Translations under genes and position numbers: made by a program
Source of the DNA: an uncultured Acidobacteriota bacterium
Lineage (GTDB): Bacteria > Acidobacteriota > Thermoanaerobaculia > UBA5066
Length of the DNA stretch: 11,033 nucleotides
Assembly (NCBI GenBank): GCA_937902605.1
Contig: CALFNC010000537.1
Coordinates: 1 to 11,033, forward strand
Reading direction: 5' to 3'
The notes under the pieces: model-generated
The model's database searches: none
What the model saw: only the letters and a program-made list of their open reading frames with translations
What the model was told of the DNA's origin: nothing
Shown: piece after piece, positions 1 to 5,490 of the stretch
Layout: each line of letters opens with the position of its first letter
Numbering within the stretch: the stretch's first letter is position 1

Positions 1-1707
1 GGTGACCGCGTCGATTTCGTCCCGCCGGCCGACGAAGAGGCCGGTCAGCTCGGCCGACCCTCCTTCGCCGAAGGTGGCGCCGACGCTAGCCGAGGCTCGC
101 TGGCGCGGCCGGCGCAGCAGCTCGAGGCCGGTGTCGAGGTCGGCGGTGTCGAGCCACGTCCAGGACGCGCGCGTGAAGAGGCCAGGCGTCACCGTCCAGC
201 GGACCGCCAGCTCGGTCCCGGTCATCCGCGCCCGGCCGACGTTGAGGTTCTGGTTGGTGGCGAAGTCGTAGCGGATCAGGTCACGAACGGAGTTCCGGAA
301 GAGGGAGGCCTCGAGGCTGAAGGACGGGGCTGGCGTCCAGTCGATGCCTCCCTCGACCGAGACCGACCTCTCCGGCTGGAGATCCCGGTTCCCCGAGAAC
401 GGGTAATAGAGCTCGCCGGTCGTCGGCGCCCGAAACGCACTCCCCGCTGCCGCCCGTAGCTTTAGCGCGGGCAGGACCCGCCAGGCAATCGCGAGACGCG
501 GGCTGACGGCCGAGCCGAAGACGCTGTGGTCGTCACGCCGGACGCCCGCGGTGACGTTGAGGTTCCCGTCGGCGAGCGTCAGACGGTCCTCGAGGAAGAG
601 CGCCCAGGTGCGCGTCGAGAGGTCATCCAGCTCGAGGCCGTAGGAGTCCTCGTTCGTCACGAGGGTCCGCTCCCAGTCCGCCCCGGCGGAGATCCGGTTG
701 GGACCTACGGTGCTCGCCACGAGGAGCCGCCCGCCGGCGCGCTTCGCCTCGGTGTTCGAGAAGGTGAAACCAAACGGGTCGTCCGGGTCGGTGAGCCCCG
801 GACGGTCCGCGGCGTACTGGAAGGCCGCTTCGAGCGAGGTCGATCCGGAGATCGCCCAGGTAACTGGGACCGCCCAGGTGGTCGAGTTGTTCGTCGTCTG
901 CCGCCGCGGTGTGAGGTCGGCGCCGGAGAACGGGATGCCGCTCGCCGAGATGTCGTGGCGGAAGAGCGTTCCAACCCGCAGGCCGGGCGCGACGGTCAGG
1001 TCGAGGGCGGCCGAGGCATTCGTCGCCGAGAAGGCACTGTTCGGGAGGTCGCCGTCGGTCGTCGTCCTTCGGAACCCCGCCGTCAGACCGACCGGTCCGG
1101 CTGCATAGGAGGCTGAGGCCGTTCCCTCGCGGGCGGAGAGGCTCCCGGCGGCGAGGGTCGCATTCCCTTCGAGGTGGCCGCCCGAGCCGCTCTTCGGCGC
1201 CCGCTTCGTGAAGACCTGGACGACTCCGCCCACGGCCTCGGAGCCATAGAGGGCCGAGAACGGCCCGCGGACAATCTCGACCCGCTCGACGTTGGATGTG
1301 GAGATCGCCGAGAGGTCGGCGCCTCCGAAATAGGGGCTGTTGACCTTCACGCCATCCACCAGGAGCAGGAACTGGTTCGAGTTCGTCCCGCGGAGGAAGA
1401 GCGACGTGACGCCTCCGGGCCCGCCGCTCTGGACCACGTCGAGACCCGGGACAGCGCGGAGGAGCTCGAGAAGCGTCGTCGCCTTCGAGCGGGCGATCTC
1501 CTCGGCTCCGATGACGGTGGCAGCCACGCCGAGCGACGAGGCCGGAACCGGGGCAGCCTCCGCGCTCACGACGACGTCGGCGGTGATGGGACCCGGAGCC
1601 GCCGCGGAGGCTTGGGGGCCGGCAGCGGAGAGCGAGGCGGCGGACGCCGGACAGGCCAGGACGGTCAAGGCGATCAGGAGAACGGGAACCGAACGAAACG
1701 TGGGCAC
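1..1707 (-). CDS. btuB: BtuB-like TonB-dependent vitamin B12 receptor (C-terminus outside window)
   Basis: Outer-membrane TonB-dependent receptor, very probably the cobalamin transporter. The frame is open for 569 codons from a GTG at 1707 to the window edge, so the last barrel strands are missing. Residues 1-23 form a signal peptide, with cleavage likely near ASA-A. A TonB-box-like segment (DVVVSA, about 44-49) precedes the plug domain, about 55-170. Plug signatures are LRAVPGLDVV, FLRGTNSNQFLLLVDGVKV, and ERVEIVRGPFSALYGSEAVG followed by GVVQVFTK. Near the window edge the barrel has SWTWLDTADLDTGLELLRRP, which matches the late barrel repeats of BtuB-type receptors. A GGAGGT five bases before the GTG supports the start. 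The adjacent cobalamin riboswitch makes B12 the likely ligand; sequence alone would fit other BtuB-like substrates. Cys19 follows Leu-Ala, so a lipoprotein signal is conceivable but less likely. Confidence 0.92.
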   Translation of the reverse strand, partial: MPTFRSVPVLLIALTVLACPASAASLSAAGPQASAAAPGPITADVVVSAEAAPVPASSLGVAATVIGAEEIARSKATTLLELLRAVPGLDVVQSGGPGGVTSLFLRGTNSNQFLLLVDGVKVNSPYFGGADLSAISTSNVERVEIVRGPFSALYGSEAVGGVVQVFTKRAPKSGSGGHLEGNATLAAGSLSAREGTASASYAAGPVGLTAGFRRTTTDGDLPNSAFSATNASAALDLTVAPGLRVGTLFRHDISASGIPFSGADLTPRRQTTNNSTTWAVPVTWAISGSTSLEAAFQYAADRPGLTDPDDPFGFTFSNTEAKRAGGRLLVASTVGPNRISAGADWERTLVTNEDSYGLELDDLSTRTWALFLEDRLTLADGNLNVTAGVRRDDHSVFGSAVSPRLAIAWRVLPALKLRAAAGSAFRAPTTGELYYPFSGNRDLQPERSVSVEGGIDWTPAPSFSLEASLFRNSVRDLIRYDFATNQNLNVGRARMTGTELAVRWTVTPGLFTRASWTWLDTADLDTGLELLRRPRQRASASVGATFGEGGSAELTGLFVGRRDEIDAVT

Positions 1708-1712
1708 TGGAG

Positions 1713-1718
1713 ACCTCC
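1713..1718 (-). promoter_or_regulatory. Shine-Dalgarno of the btuB-like gene
   Basis: GGAGGT on the minus strand lies five bases upstream of the GTG at 1707 and decides that start. It sits inside GGAGGTCTCC. Eight of those bases (AGGTCTCC) are exactly complementary to a conserved riboswitch segment about 130 bases upstream, so the site may be masked by RNA pairing (inference). Confidence 0.8.
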
Positions 1719-1768
1719 GTATCCGATGCGTCCCGCTTCCCAACGGAAGGTGGGGAGGCCGCTGATCC

Positions 1769-1824
1769 CGGAACGGATGGTCGGCCGCCGCACTTCCCGC
1801 GCCCCGGAGAAGACGGAACGGATG
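1769..1824 (-). repeat. Direct repeat in the riboswitch expression platform
   Basis: The 11-base sequence CATCCGTTCCG occurs twice on the minus strand, at 1814-1824 and 1769-1779, between the aptamer and the receptor start. Two identical segments could alternate as pairing partners in an expression platform. No clear partner longer than about five bases was found by eye. Confidence 0.4.
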
Positions 1825-1828
1825 CGTT

Positions 1829-2016
1829 GTCGCCTCGGGCAGGTCTCCTGGCTTCCGGATCGTCCGCGACCGGACCCCTTCCCAACGCCGTGACCGTCCG
1901 CTCTGCGGGCCGATCGGCCGGCGTCAGTGGGTTGTCTGTCCGTCGCGTCCCCGGTCACAGTGGCGGGGGCCGCGCGGGAATCTCACCCGCTTCCCTCTTG
2001 ACGGACGGCACGCGCC
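1829..2016 (-). promoter_or_regulatory. Cobalamin riboswitch controlling the BtuB-like receptor
   Basis: On the minus strand this leader carries the hallmark order of the cobalamin riboswitch. It begins with CGTGCC near 2012, then GAGGGAAGCGGGTGAGATTC, then the B12 box CCGCCACTGTGACC around 1941-1954. A variable arm follows, and the conserved 3' segment AAGCCAGGAGACCTGCC lies at about 1838-1854. It sits between the upstream protease gene and the receptor gene, about 120 bases before the receptor start. In this family, adenosylcobalamin or another B12 form binds the aptamer and turns down expression. No U-tract terminator is visible between aptamer and gene, so control of translation initiation is more likely than attenuation (inference). 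Exact stem ends were not folded. Confidence 0.93.
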
Positions 2017-2022
2017 GCCCGC

Positions 2023-2045
2023 GTCCCCCCCCGGAGGCGGGGGAC
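2023..2045 (-). other. Hairpin between the protease gene and the riboswitch
   Basis: A seven-base inverted repeat (GTCCCCC at 2023-2029, GGGGGAC at 2039-2045 on the plus strand) with a nine-base loop lies after the protease stop and just before the riboswitch. It includes an eight-base C/G run. No U-tract follows, so it is at best a weak terminator or a structural boundary. No convincing promoter for the riboswitch transcript was seen here. Confidence 0.3.
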
Positions 2046-2077
2046 CCGAAGGAAGATGAAGAAGAGCCGGGCGGATG

Positions 2078-2578
2078 TTAGCAGGAGAAGATGAGGAGGC
2101 TCCGTACACGGGCGCACGCTTCTCCGATGGCGGCGGCGACCGCTGGCGAGCACTCCTCCGAAAAGGTGGACGTGTCCGCGATCTGAATCCCCAGCACTCG
2201 GACGCTCGACGGGCGGGGCAGGCCGACGGTCTCGGCCAGGGCGAGTGCCTCGCCCAGATCGAGGAAATGCCCGCCGGCCAGGGAACTTTTCGCCCCGGAC
2301 CGGATCGCCGCGGGGTCCAGCTCGACGACCGAACCTGCCGGGAGCCCGATGTCCGCCGCGTCGACGACGATCAGCCGATCGCACTCGCCGAACCGGTCCA
2401 GGAGCGCCGTCCAACCCCCGGAGAGCTCCGCCAGGCCGATGCCCGGCGGGAGCCCTTCCTCCCGGAGCCGGCGGACCACGTGAATGGCGACGCCGTCGTC
2501 GCATCGCAGCGGGTTCCCGATGCCGAGGACCAGGACGCGGGCGGTATTGACGCCGTCCTGGTCTGGCGGGCTTTCCAT
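2078..2578 (-). CDS. Hydrogenase maturation protease (peptidase M52, HyaD/HybD type)
   Basis: A 166-residue nickel-dependent endopeptidase of the type that trims the C-terminus of the [NiFe]-hydrogenase large subunit after metal insertion. The N-terminal motif VLGIGNPLRCDDGVAIHVV (16-34) is the family signature. By comparison with HybD, the likely metal ligands are the acidic pair D27/D28, D73 in VVDAAD, and H104 in GGHFLDLGEAL. GIQIADTSTFSEECSPAV (130-147) is the usual conserved C-terminal block. Length fits the family. It lies 24 bases after an uncharacterised small membrane protein gene on the same strand, so co-transcription is likely. No Shine-Dalgarno is obvious before the ATG, but no other start codon fits. 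No hydrogenase subunit or other maturation gene is in the window, so its substrate is unknown here. Confidence 0.9.
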   Translation of the reverse strand: MESPPDQDGVNTARVLVLGIGNPLRCDDGVAIHVVRRLREEGLPPGIGLAELSGGWTALLDRFGECDRLIVVDAADIGLPAGSVVELDPAAIRSGAKSSLAGGHFLDLGEALALAETVGLPRPSSVRVLGIQIADTSTFSEECSPAVAAAIGEACARVRSLLIFSC

Positions 2579-2602
2579 GTCGGAGCCAAGCTTAACCGTT
2601 GC

Positions 2603-3028
2603 TTACTTCTTCCCGTCCCGCTTCGCTTCGATCTCTTTCTCCAGCTTCTCGAGGTCGCTGGACTTCGTGGCCTTTCCCTTCGCTGCCTTCTTCCGTCGTC
2701 CCAGGAAGTAGGCCTCGCCGGGGCGCCACTCGGGGCTCAAGACGCCAGCCAGGTCGGTGACGCCGTCCTTCACGCCCGCGCCTGCCTTCTTCCCGAGGTA
2801 GTCGGCGAGCATCGCGAACCCGATGAAGGGGAGGAACACGACGTATGTGGCGCCCATGAGAGGAGCCACCGCGAGAAGCGCCACCGCCGGGATCCTGACG
2901 TACTCGTGGGTCGGCCCGCCCGGAAGAACGCCTCCCTTGCCCGACAGCGTCACGAGATCCCAGGAGCCTTTGTTCCAGTAGATTCCCGCTTCTGCCTTCC
3001 GTCCGCCGGTGAGTGTGTTCTTCGTCAT
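2603..3028 (-). CDS. Uncharacterised small membrane protein, copy 1 of a duplicated pair
   Basis: I do not recognise this 141-residue family. A short polar N-terminus leads to a conserved soluble patch, GIYWNKGSWDLVTLSGKGG (15-33). A hydrophobic stretch of about 30 residues follows (45-75, with APLMGATYVVFLPFIGFAM), long enough for one long helix or a tight hairpin. The segment SPEWRPGEAYFLGRRKKAAK (98-117) is next, then a charged, Lys/Glu-rich probable coiled-coil tail. It is a single-domain inner-membrane protein by appearance. It is about 79% identical over the core to the gene at 3989-4429. Many codons for identical residues differ between the copies (for example CGC versus AGG for Arg, GCC versus GCG for Ala), which indicates selection on the protein. 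A GGAG seven bases before the ATG supports the start. The gene is divergent from the BI-1 gene and probably co-transcribed with the downstream protease. Confidence 0.85.
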   Translation of the reverse strand: MTKNTLTGGRKAEAGIYWNKGSWDLVTLSGKGGVLPGGPTHEYVRIPAVALLAVAPLMGATYVVFLPFIGFAMLADYLGKKAGAGVKDGVTDLAGVLSPEWRPGEAYFLGRRKKAAKGKATKSSDLEKLEKEIEAKRDGKK

Positions 3029-3060
3029 GGTGTGTCTCCTTCTCTCGTTCTCTTGACTTA

Positions 3061-3096
3061 AAGGTAGGCCCCTCGCGCTCCTTTCACCATCGGGAG
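3061..3096 (-). promoter_or_regulatory. Promoter-like block before small membrane protein copy 1
   Basis: On the minus strand CTCCCGATGG (3096-3087) is followed after exactly 20 bases by TACCTT (3066-3061), about 35 bases before the ATG. The same two elements with the same 20-base gap precede the paralogue at 4429. TACCTT could be a -10 element; CTCCCGATGG does not resemble a standard sigma-70 -35 box. The promoter role is inferred from conservation and position. Confidence 0.4.
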
Positions 3097-3134
3097 TCCG
3101 CCCCGTTCCCTCGGGAACCTCTTCCGCATTGGCG

Positions 3135-3173
3135 GGGAAAAACTCCCTAGGAGGGCCCGGGGCTTTTCCCTAC
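3135..3173 (-). promoter_or_regulatory. Paired TAGGGA dyad boxes, copy 1 (possible operator)
   Basis: On the minus strand GTAGGGAAAAGCCCC (3173-3159) and CTAGGGAGTTTTTCCC (3150-3135) are separated by 8 bases. Each has a TAGGGA half-site and a partial inverted CCC arm. The TAGGGA starts are 23 bases apart, about two helical turns. The near-identical pair with the same gap recurs upstream of the paralogous gene. The site lies 107 bases from the small membrane protein ATG and 109 bases from the divergent BI-1 ATG, so one regulator could serve both. The regulator is unknown. Confidence 0.5.
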
Positions 3174-3211
3174 CGGCGCCCCGTCGCCACAAGACCTCCT
3201 GAACCAATGAC

Positions 3212-3240
3212 TTGCACTGGCGAGGTGGAGGCAGCAGAAT
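3212..3240 (+). promoter_or_regulatory. Possible sigma-70 promoter of the BI-1 gene
   Basis: TTGCAC (3212-3217) and CAGAAT (3235-3240) are separated by 17 bases and lie 41 bases before the BI-1 ATG. The match to consensus is only partial, so this is a candidate, not a confident call. Confidence 0.3.
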
Positions 3241-3281
3241 CCGGCGTCTTCCGGAATACGGATTCTCCCGAGGAGGCACTG

Positions 3282-3980
3282 ATGGATCTTGAACGTCCCC
3301 CGATCGCGATCTCCCCTGTCGCGGTCGAGTCGCGCTTCCTGTCCCGGGTCTATGCCTGGATGGCGAGCGGGCTCGCGGTCACGGCTCTCGTCTCCTGGAT
3401 CACGGTATCCAGCCCGGCGGTCCTCTCCTTCGTCTTCGGGAGCAAGCTGGTCTTCTTCGGCCTCATCATCGCCGAGCTGGCCCTGGTCGTCTGGCTCTCC
3501 GGGATGGTCGGCCGGATGTCCGCGACGACGGCCGCCGCGGTCTTTGTCGTCTACTCCGCTCTGAACGGCGTGACGCTGAGCGTGGTCTTCCTCGCGTACA
3601 CGACCGGGTCGATCGCGTCGACCTTCGTCGTGACGGCCGGGACGTTCGGGGCGATGAGCCTCTACGGCGTCTCCACGAAGCGCTCGCTCGACGGCCTCGG
3701 CTCGTTCGCCTTCATGGGGCTCATCGGCGTCATCCTCGCGGGGATCGTCAACATCTTCCTCAAGAACTCGATGCTCGAGTTCGTCGTCAGCTGCGTCGGT
3801 GTCATCGTCTTCGTGGGCCTGACGGCCTACGACACGCAGAAGCTGAAGGCGATGGGGGCGACGCTGGACGCCAGCTCCGAGGAGGGCCGAAAGGGCGCCG
3901 TCCGCGGGGCGCTCTCCCTCTACCTTGACTTCGTGAACCTCTTCCTGATGCTGCTGCGGCTCTTCGGTAGACGGCGGTAA
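3282..3980 (+). CDS. Bax inhibitor-1/YccA family membrane protein
   Basis: A 232-residue protein with seven predicted membrane helices, at about 22-43, 52-73, 83-105, 110-131, 141-161, 166-183 and 209-228. This is the fold of the BI-1 (TMBIM) family. The family signatures GLTAYDTQKLK (179-189) and LSLYLDFVNLFLMLLRLFG (211-229) are present. D184 and D216 correspond to the paired aspartates that form the pH-sensing latch of calcium-leak homologues such as Bacillus YetJ. Bacterial members include YccA, which modulates the FtsH protease. The ATG at 3282 is preferred because GGAGG lies five bases upstream. The frame stays open upstream to a TTG at 3129, but that stretch crosses the conserved regulatory boxes and has no membrane or family features. 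It sits alone on the plus strand between two paralogous genes and ends 8 bases from the convergent one. Confidence 0.93.
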   Translation: MDLERPPIAISPVAVESRFLSRVYAWMASGLAVTALVSWITVSSPAVLSFVFGSKLVFFGLIIAELALVVWLSGMVGRMSATTAAAVFVVYSALNGVTLSVVFLAYTTGSIASTFVVTAGTFGAMSLYGVSTKRSLDGLGSFAFMGLIGVILAGIVNIFLKNSMLEFVVSCVGVIVFVGLTAYDTQKLKAMGATLDASSEEGRKGAVRGALSLYLDFVNLFLMLLRLFGRRR

Positions 3981-3988
3981 GCCGACCT

Positions 3989-4429
3989 CTACTTCTTCCC
4001 TTCCCGCTTCGTTTCGATCTCTTTCTCGAGCTTCTCGAGCTTCTTGTCCCCCTCGGCGCTGGCGCTCTCATTGCCCTTGGCCGCTTTCTTCCGCCGTCCC
4101 AGGAAGTACGCCTCGCCGGGCCTCCACTCGGGGCTGAGGACCATCGCGAGGTGCGTCACGCCGCTCTTGATCCCGACGCCGGCCTTCTTGGCGAGGAAAT
4201 CGCCGAACATCGCGAACCCGATGAAGGGGAGGAACACGACGTACGAGGCACCCATCAGGGGGGCGAAGACGATCATCGCGAGGGCCGGGATCCGCACGTA
4301 GAGGGTCTCGGCGCTGCCCGGGAGGACTCCCCCTTCACCCGACAGCGTCACCAGGTCCCACGAGCCCTTGCTCCAGTAGATCCCTGCCTTGGCTTTGCTT
4401 CCGCCGGTGTTGCTGATGGTGTTGTTCAT
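3989..4429 (-). CDS. Uncharacterised small membrane protein, copy 2 of a duplicated pair
   Basis: A 146-residue paralogue of the gene at 2603-3028; the family is not recognised. It has the same architecture: a polar N-terminus, GIYWSKGSWDLVTLSGEGG (16-34), a hydrophobic segment (46-76, with APLMGASYVVFLPFIGFAM), the block SPEWRPGEAYFLGRRKKAAK (99-118, identical to copy 1), and a Lys/Glu-rich tail ending LEKLEKEIETKREGKK. Differences between the copies cluster in the loop before the hydrophobic segment, within that segment, and in the tail. GGAGG lies six bases before the ATG. It has its own leader with the same dyad boxes and promoter-like block as copy 1, so it is probably a separate transcript that responds to the same signal. 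Its end nearly meets the convergent BI-1 gene. Confidence 0.85.
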   Translation of the reverse strand: MNNTISNTGGSKAKAGIYWSKGSWDLVTLSGEGGVLPGSAETLYVRIPALAMIVFAPLMGASYVVFLPFIGFAMFGDFLAKKAGVGIKSGVTHLAMVLSPEWRPGEAYFLGRRKKAAKGNESASAEGDKKLEKLEKEIETKREGKK

Positions 4430-4458
4430 GGGGTGCCTCCTTCGCTCTTTCTGAATGT

Positions 4459-4494
4459 AAGGTAGGCCTCGGGACCCTCGGGCGCCATCGGGAG
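4459..4494 (-). promoter_or_regulatory. Promoter-like block before small membrane protein copy 2
   Basis: CTCCCGATGG (4494-4485) and TACCTT (4464-4459) on the minus strand keep the same 20-base gap and nearly the same distance to the ATG as in copy 1. Conservation in non-coding DNA between paralogues is the evidence. The rest of the leader includes the 12-base palindrome TCCGGCGCCGGA (4521-4532). Confidence 0.4.
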
Positions 4495-4533
4495 AAAGAC
4501 CCCTATCGCCGGGAACGATTCCGGCGCCGGACG

Positions 4534-4572
4534 GGAAAAAGTCCCTAGATCCGGCGGGGGCTATTCCCTACG
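4534..4572 (-). promoter_or_regulatory. Paired TAGGGA dyad boxes, copy 2 (possible operator)
   Basis: GTAGGGAATAGCCCC (4572-4558) and CTAGGGACTTTTTCCC (4549-4534) on the minus strand are separated by 8 bases. Each box differs from copy 1 by a single base. They lie 105 bases before the ATG, against 107 in copy 1, while the 8-base gap between the boxes is not conserved. This pattern is typical of a protein-binding site. The remaining sequence up to the psd gene (4573-4635) shows nothing I can name. Confidence 0.5.
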
Positions 4573-4635
4573 TTTCATGACCGCCAGACAACCCTTTGTA
4601 TTCCAATGAGATCGCCAGGGACGGGCGGCCGCCCT

Positions 4636-5490
4636 CTATGCGATCGCGCCGAGCCGCTCCCCGACGCGCACGAGGCCGCGCCCGCGGGTCAAGGCCCAAC
4701 GAGGGGCCTTCTCCCCGCCGATCAGGAGGACGACCGTCGACCCCAGCTCAAAGGTGCCGAGGTCGTCACCGGGAAGAGCCGGCAACCCGTTCACGTCAAG
4801 ACGGCCGCGCGCGGGAAGTGTGCGGCCGCCCAGCCAGCGGCCGTCGACGACGGCGCCGCCGACGTGGGTCGCGGCAACGAGGACGGCCCCAATCCAGAGC
4901 CCCTCGTCGCTTCCCTTCCCTTCGGCGATCCAGGTGGAACGGCGATTCCGGACGTAGAGGCGCGGCGTGTGGGCCGTCGAGGCGGCGTTCACCGGCCACA
5001 GCTCCCCCTCGATCCGTGCGACCGAGCGGCAGAGCCCCTCGCACGGGACGTGGATCCGGTGGTAGTCCTTCGGCGAGAGGTAGAGCGTTGCGAAATGGCC
5101 ACCAGCGAACCGGCCGGCGAGGGGGTCTTCGCCTAAGAGCTCGCCGAGCTGGTACGGCAGCCCCTTCGCCTGGATGAGCGCCCCGTCCTCGATCCGGCCG
5201 GAGGCGATCAGGTCCCCGTCGACCGGCGAGTTGATTCCCCCCACAACCGGCGGCGCCTGGGGCCTCAGACCCGGCTTCAGGCGCCTGGTGAAGAAGTCGA
5301 GGAGGGAGATGTACTCCCGGAGCGGCTTCTCCGCCTCCGAGCAGTCGGCGCCGACGGCGGCGGCAAACCGGGAGAGGACGCTCTCGCGGAGCCCTGCGGG
5401 GAGCGGCATCCGGGCCAGGGCGCCGACTCCTTCGGACCCGAGCTTTTTCGGGTAGAGGGCCAGGAGACGAAGGGAGAGCGGCGCGGTCAG
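4636..5490 (-). CDS. psd: Phosphatidylserine decarboxylase proenzyme, probable CTG start
   Basis: Converts phosphatidylserine to phosphatidylethanolamine at the inner membrane, using a pyruvoyl group made by self-cleavage. The 284 residues counted from CTG at 5490 include LDFFTRRLKPGLRP (64-77), the catalytic Asp in SPVDGDL (D91), the histidines of DYHRIHVP (H144, H147), and the cleavage motif LGST (249-252), where Ser251 becomes the pyruvoyl group. The CTG overlaps the upstream peptidase stop in a CTGA arrangement, and AAGGG lies six bases before it. The first in-frame ATG, at 5409, would remove 27 residues that resemble the membrane-facing N-terminus of known Psd proteins. It also lacks a ribosome site. 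No ATG, GTG or TTG lies just upstream in this frame. The gene is last in the channel-peptidase-psd cluster. Confidence 0.92.
   Translation of the reverse strand: MTAPLSLRLLALYPKKLGSEGVGALARMPLPAGLRESVLSRFAAAVGADCSEAEKPLREYISLLDFFTRRLKPGLRPQAPPVVGGINSPVDGDLIASGRIEDGALIQAKGLPYQLGELLGEDPLAGRFAGGHFATLYLSPKDYHRIHVPCEGLCRSVARIEGELWPVNAASTAHTPRLYVRNRRSTWIAEGKGSDEGLWIGAVLVAATHVGGAVVDGRWLGGRTLPARGRLDVNGLPALPGDDLGTFELGSTVVLLIGGEKAPRWALTRGRGLVRVGERLGAIA

Noticed and set aside
623..1885. Long open frames on both strands over the receptor gene (for example minus 623-1885, plus 1174-1893)
   Set aside because: They overlap the minus-strand receptor frame starting at 1707, which has clear plug and barrel motifs. 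The others are Arg/Pro-rich shadows.
2023..2045. Intrinsic terminator after the protease gene
   Set aside because: The hairpin is only seven pairs and lacks a U-tract, so it is listed only as a structure of unknown role.
3129..3281. Upstream extension of the BI-1 gene from a TTG at 3129
   Set aside because: The extension crosses the conserved regulatory boxes, has no ribosome site, and the ATG at 3282 has a strong GGAGG.
4596..5177. Plus-strand open frames over psd
   Set aside because: They are Arg-rich shadows antisense to phosphatidylserine decarboxylase.
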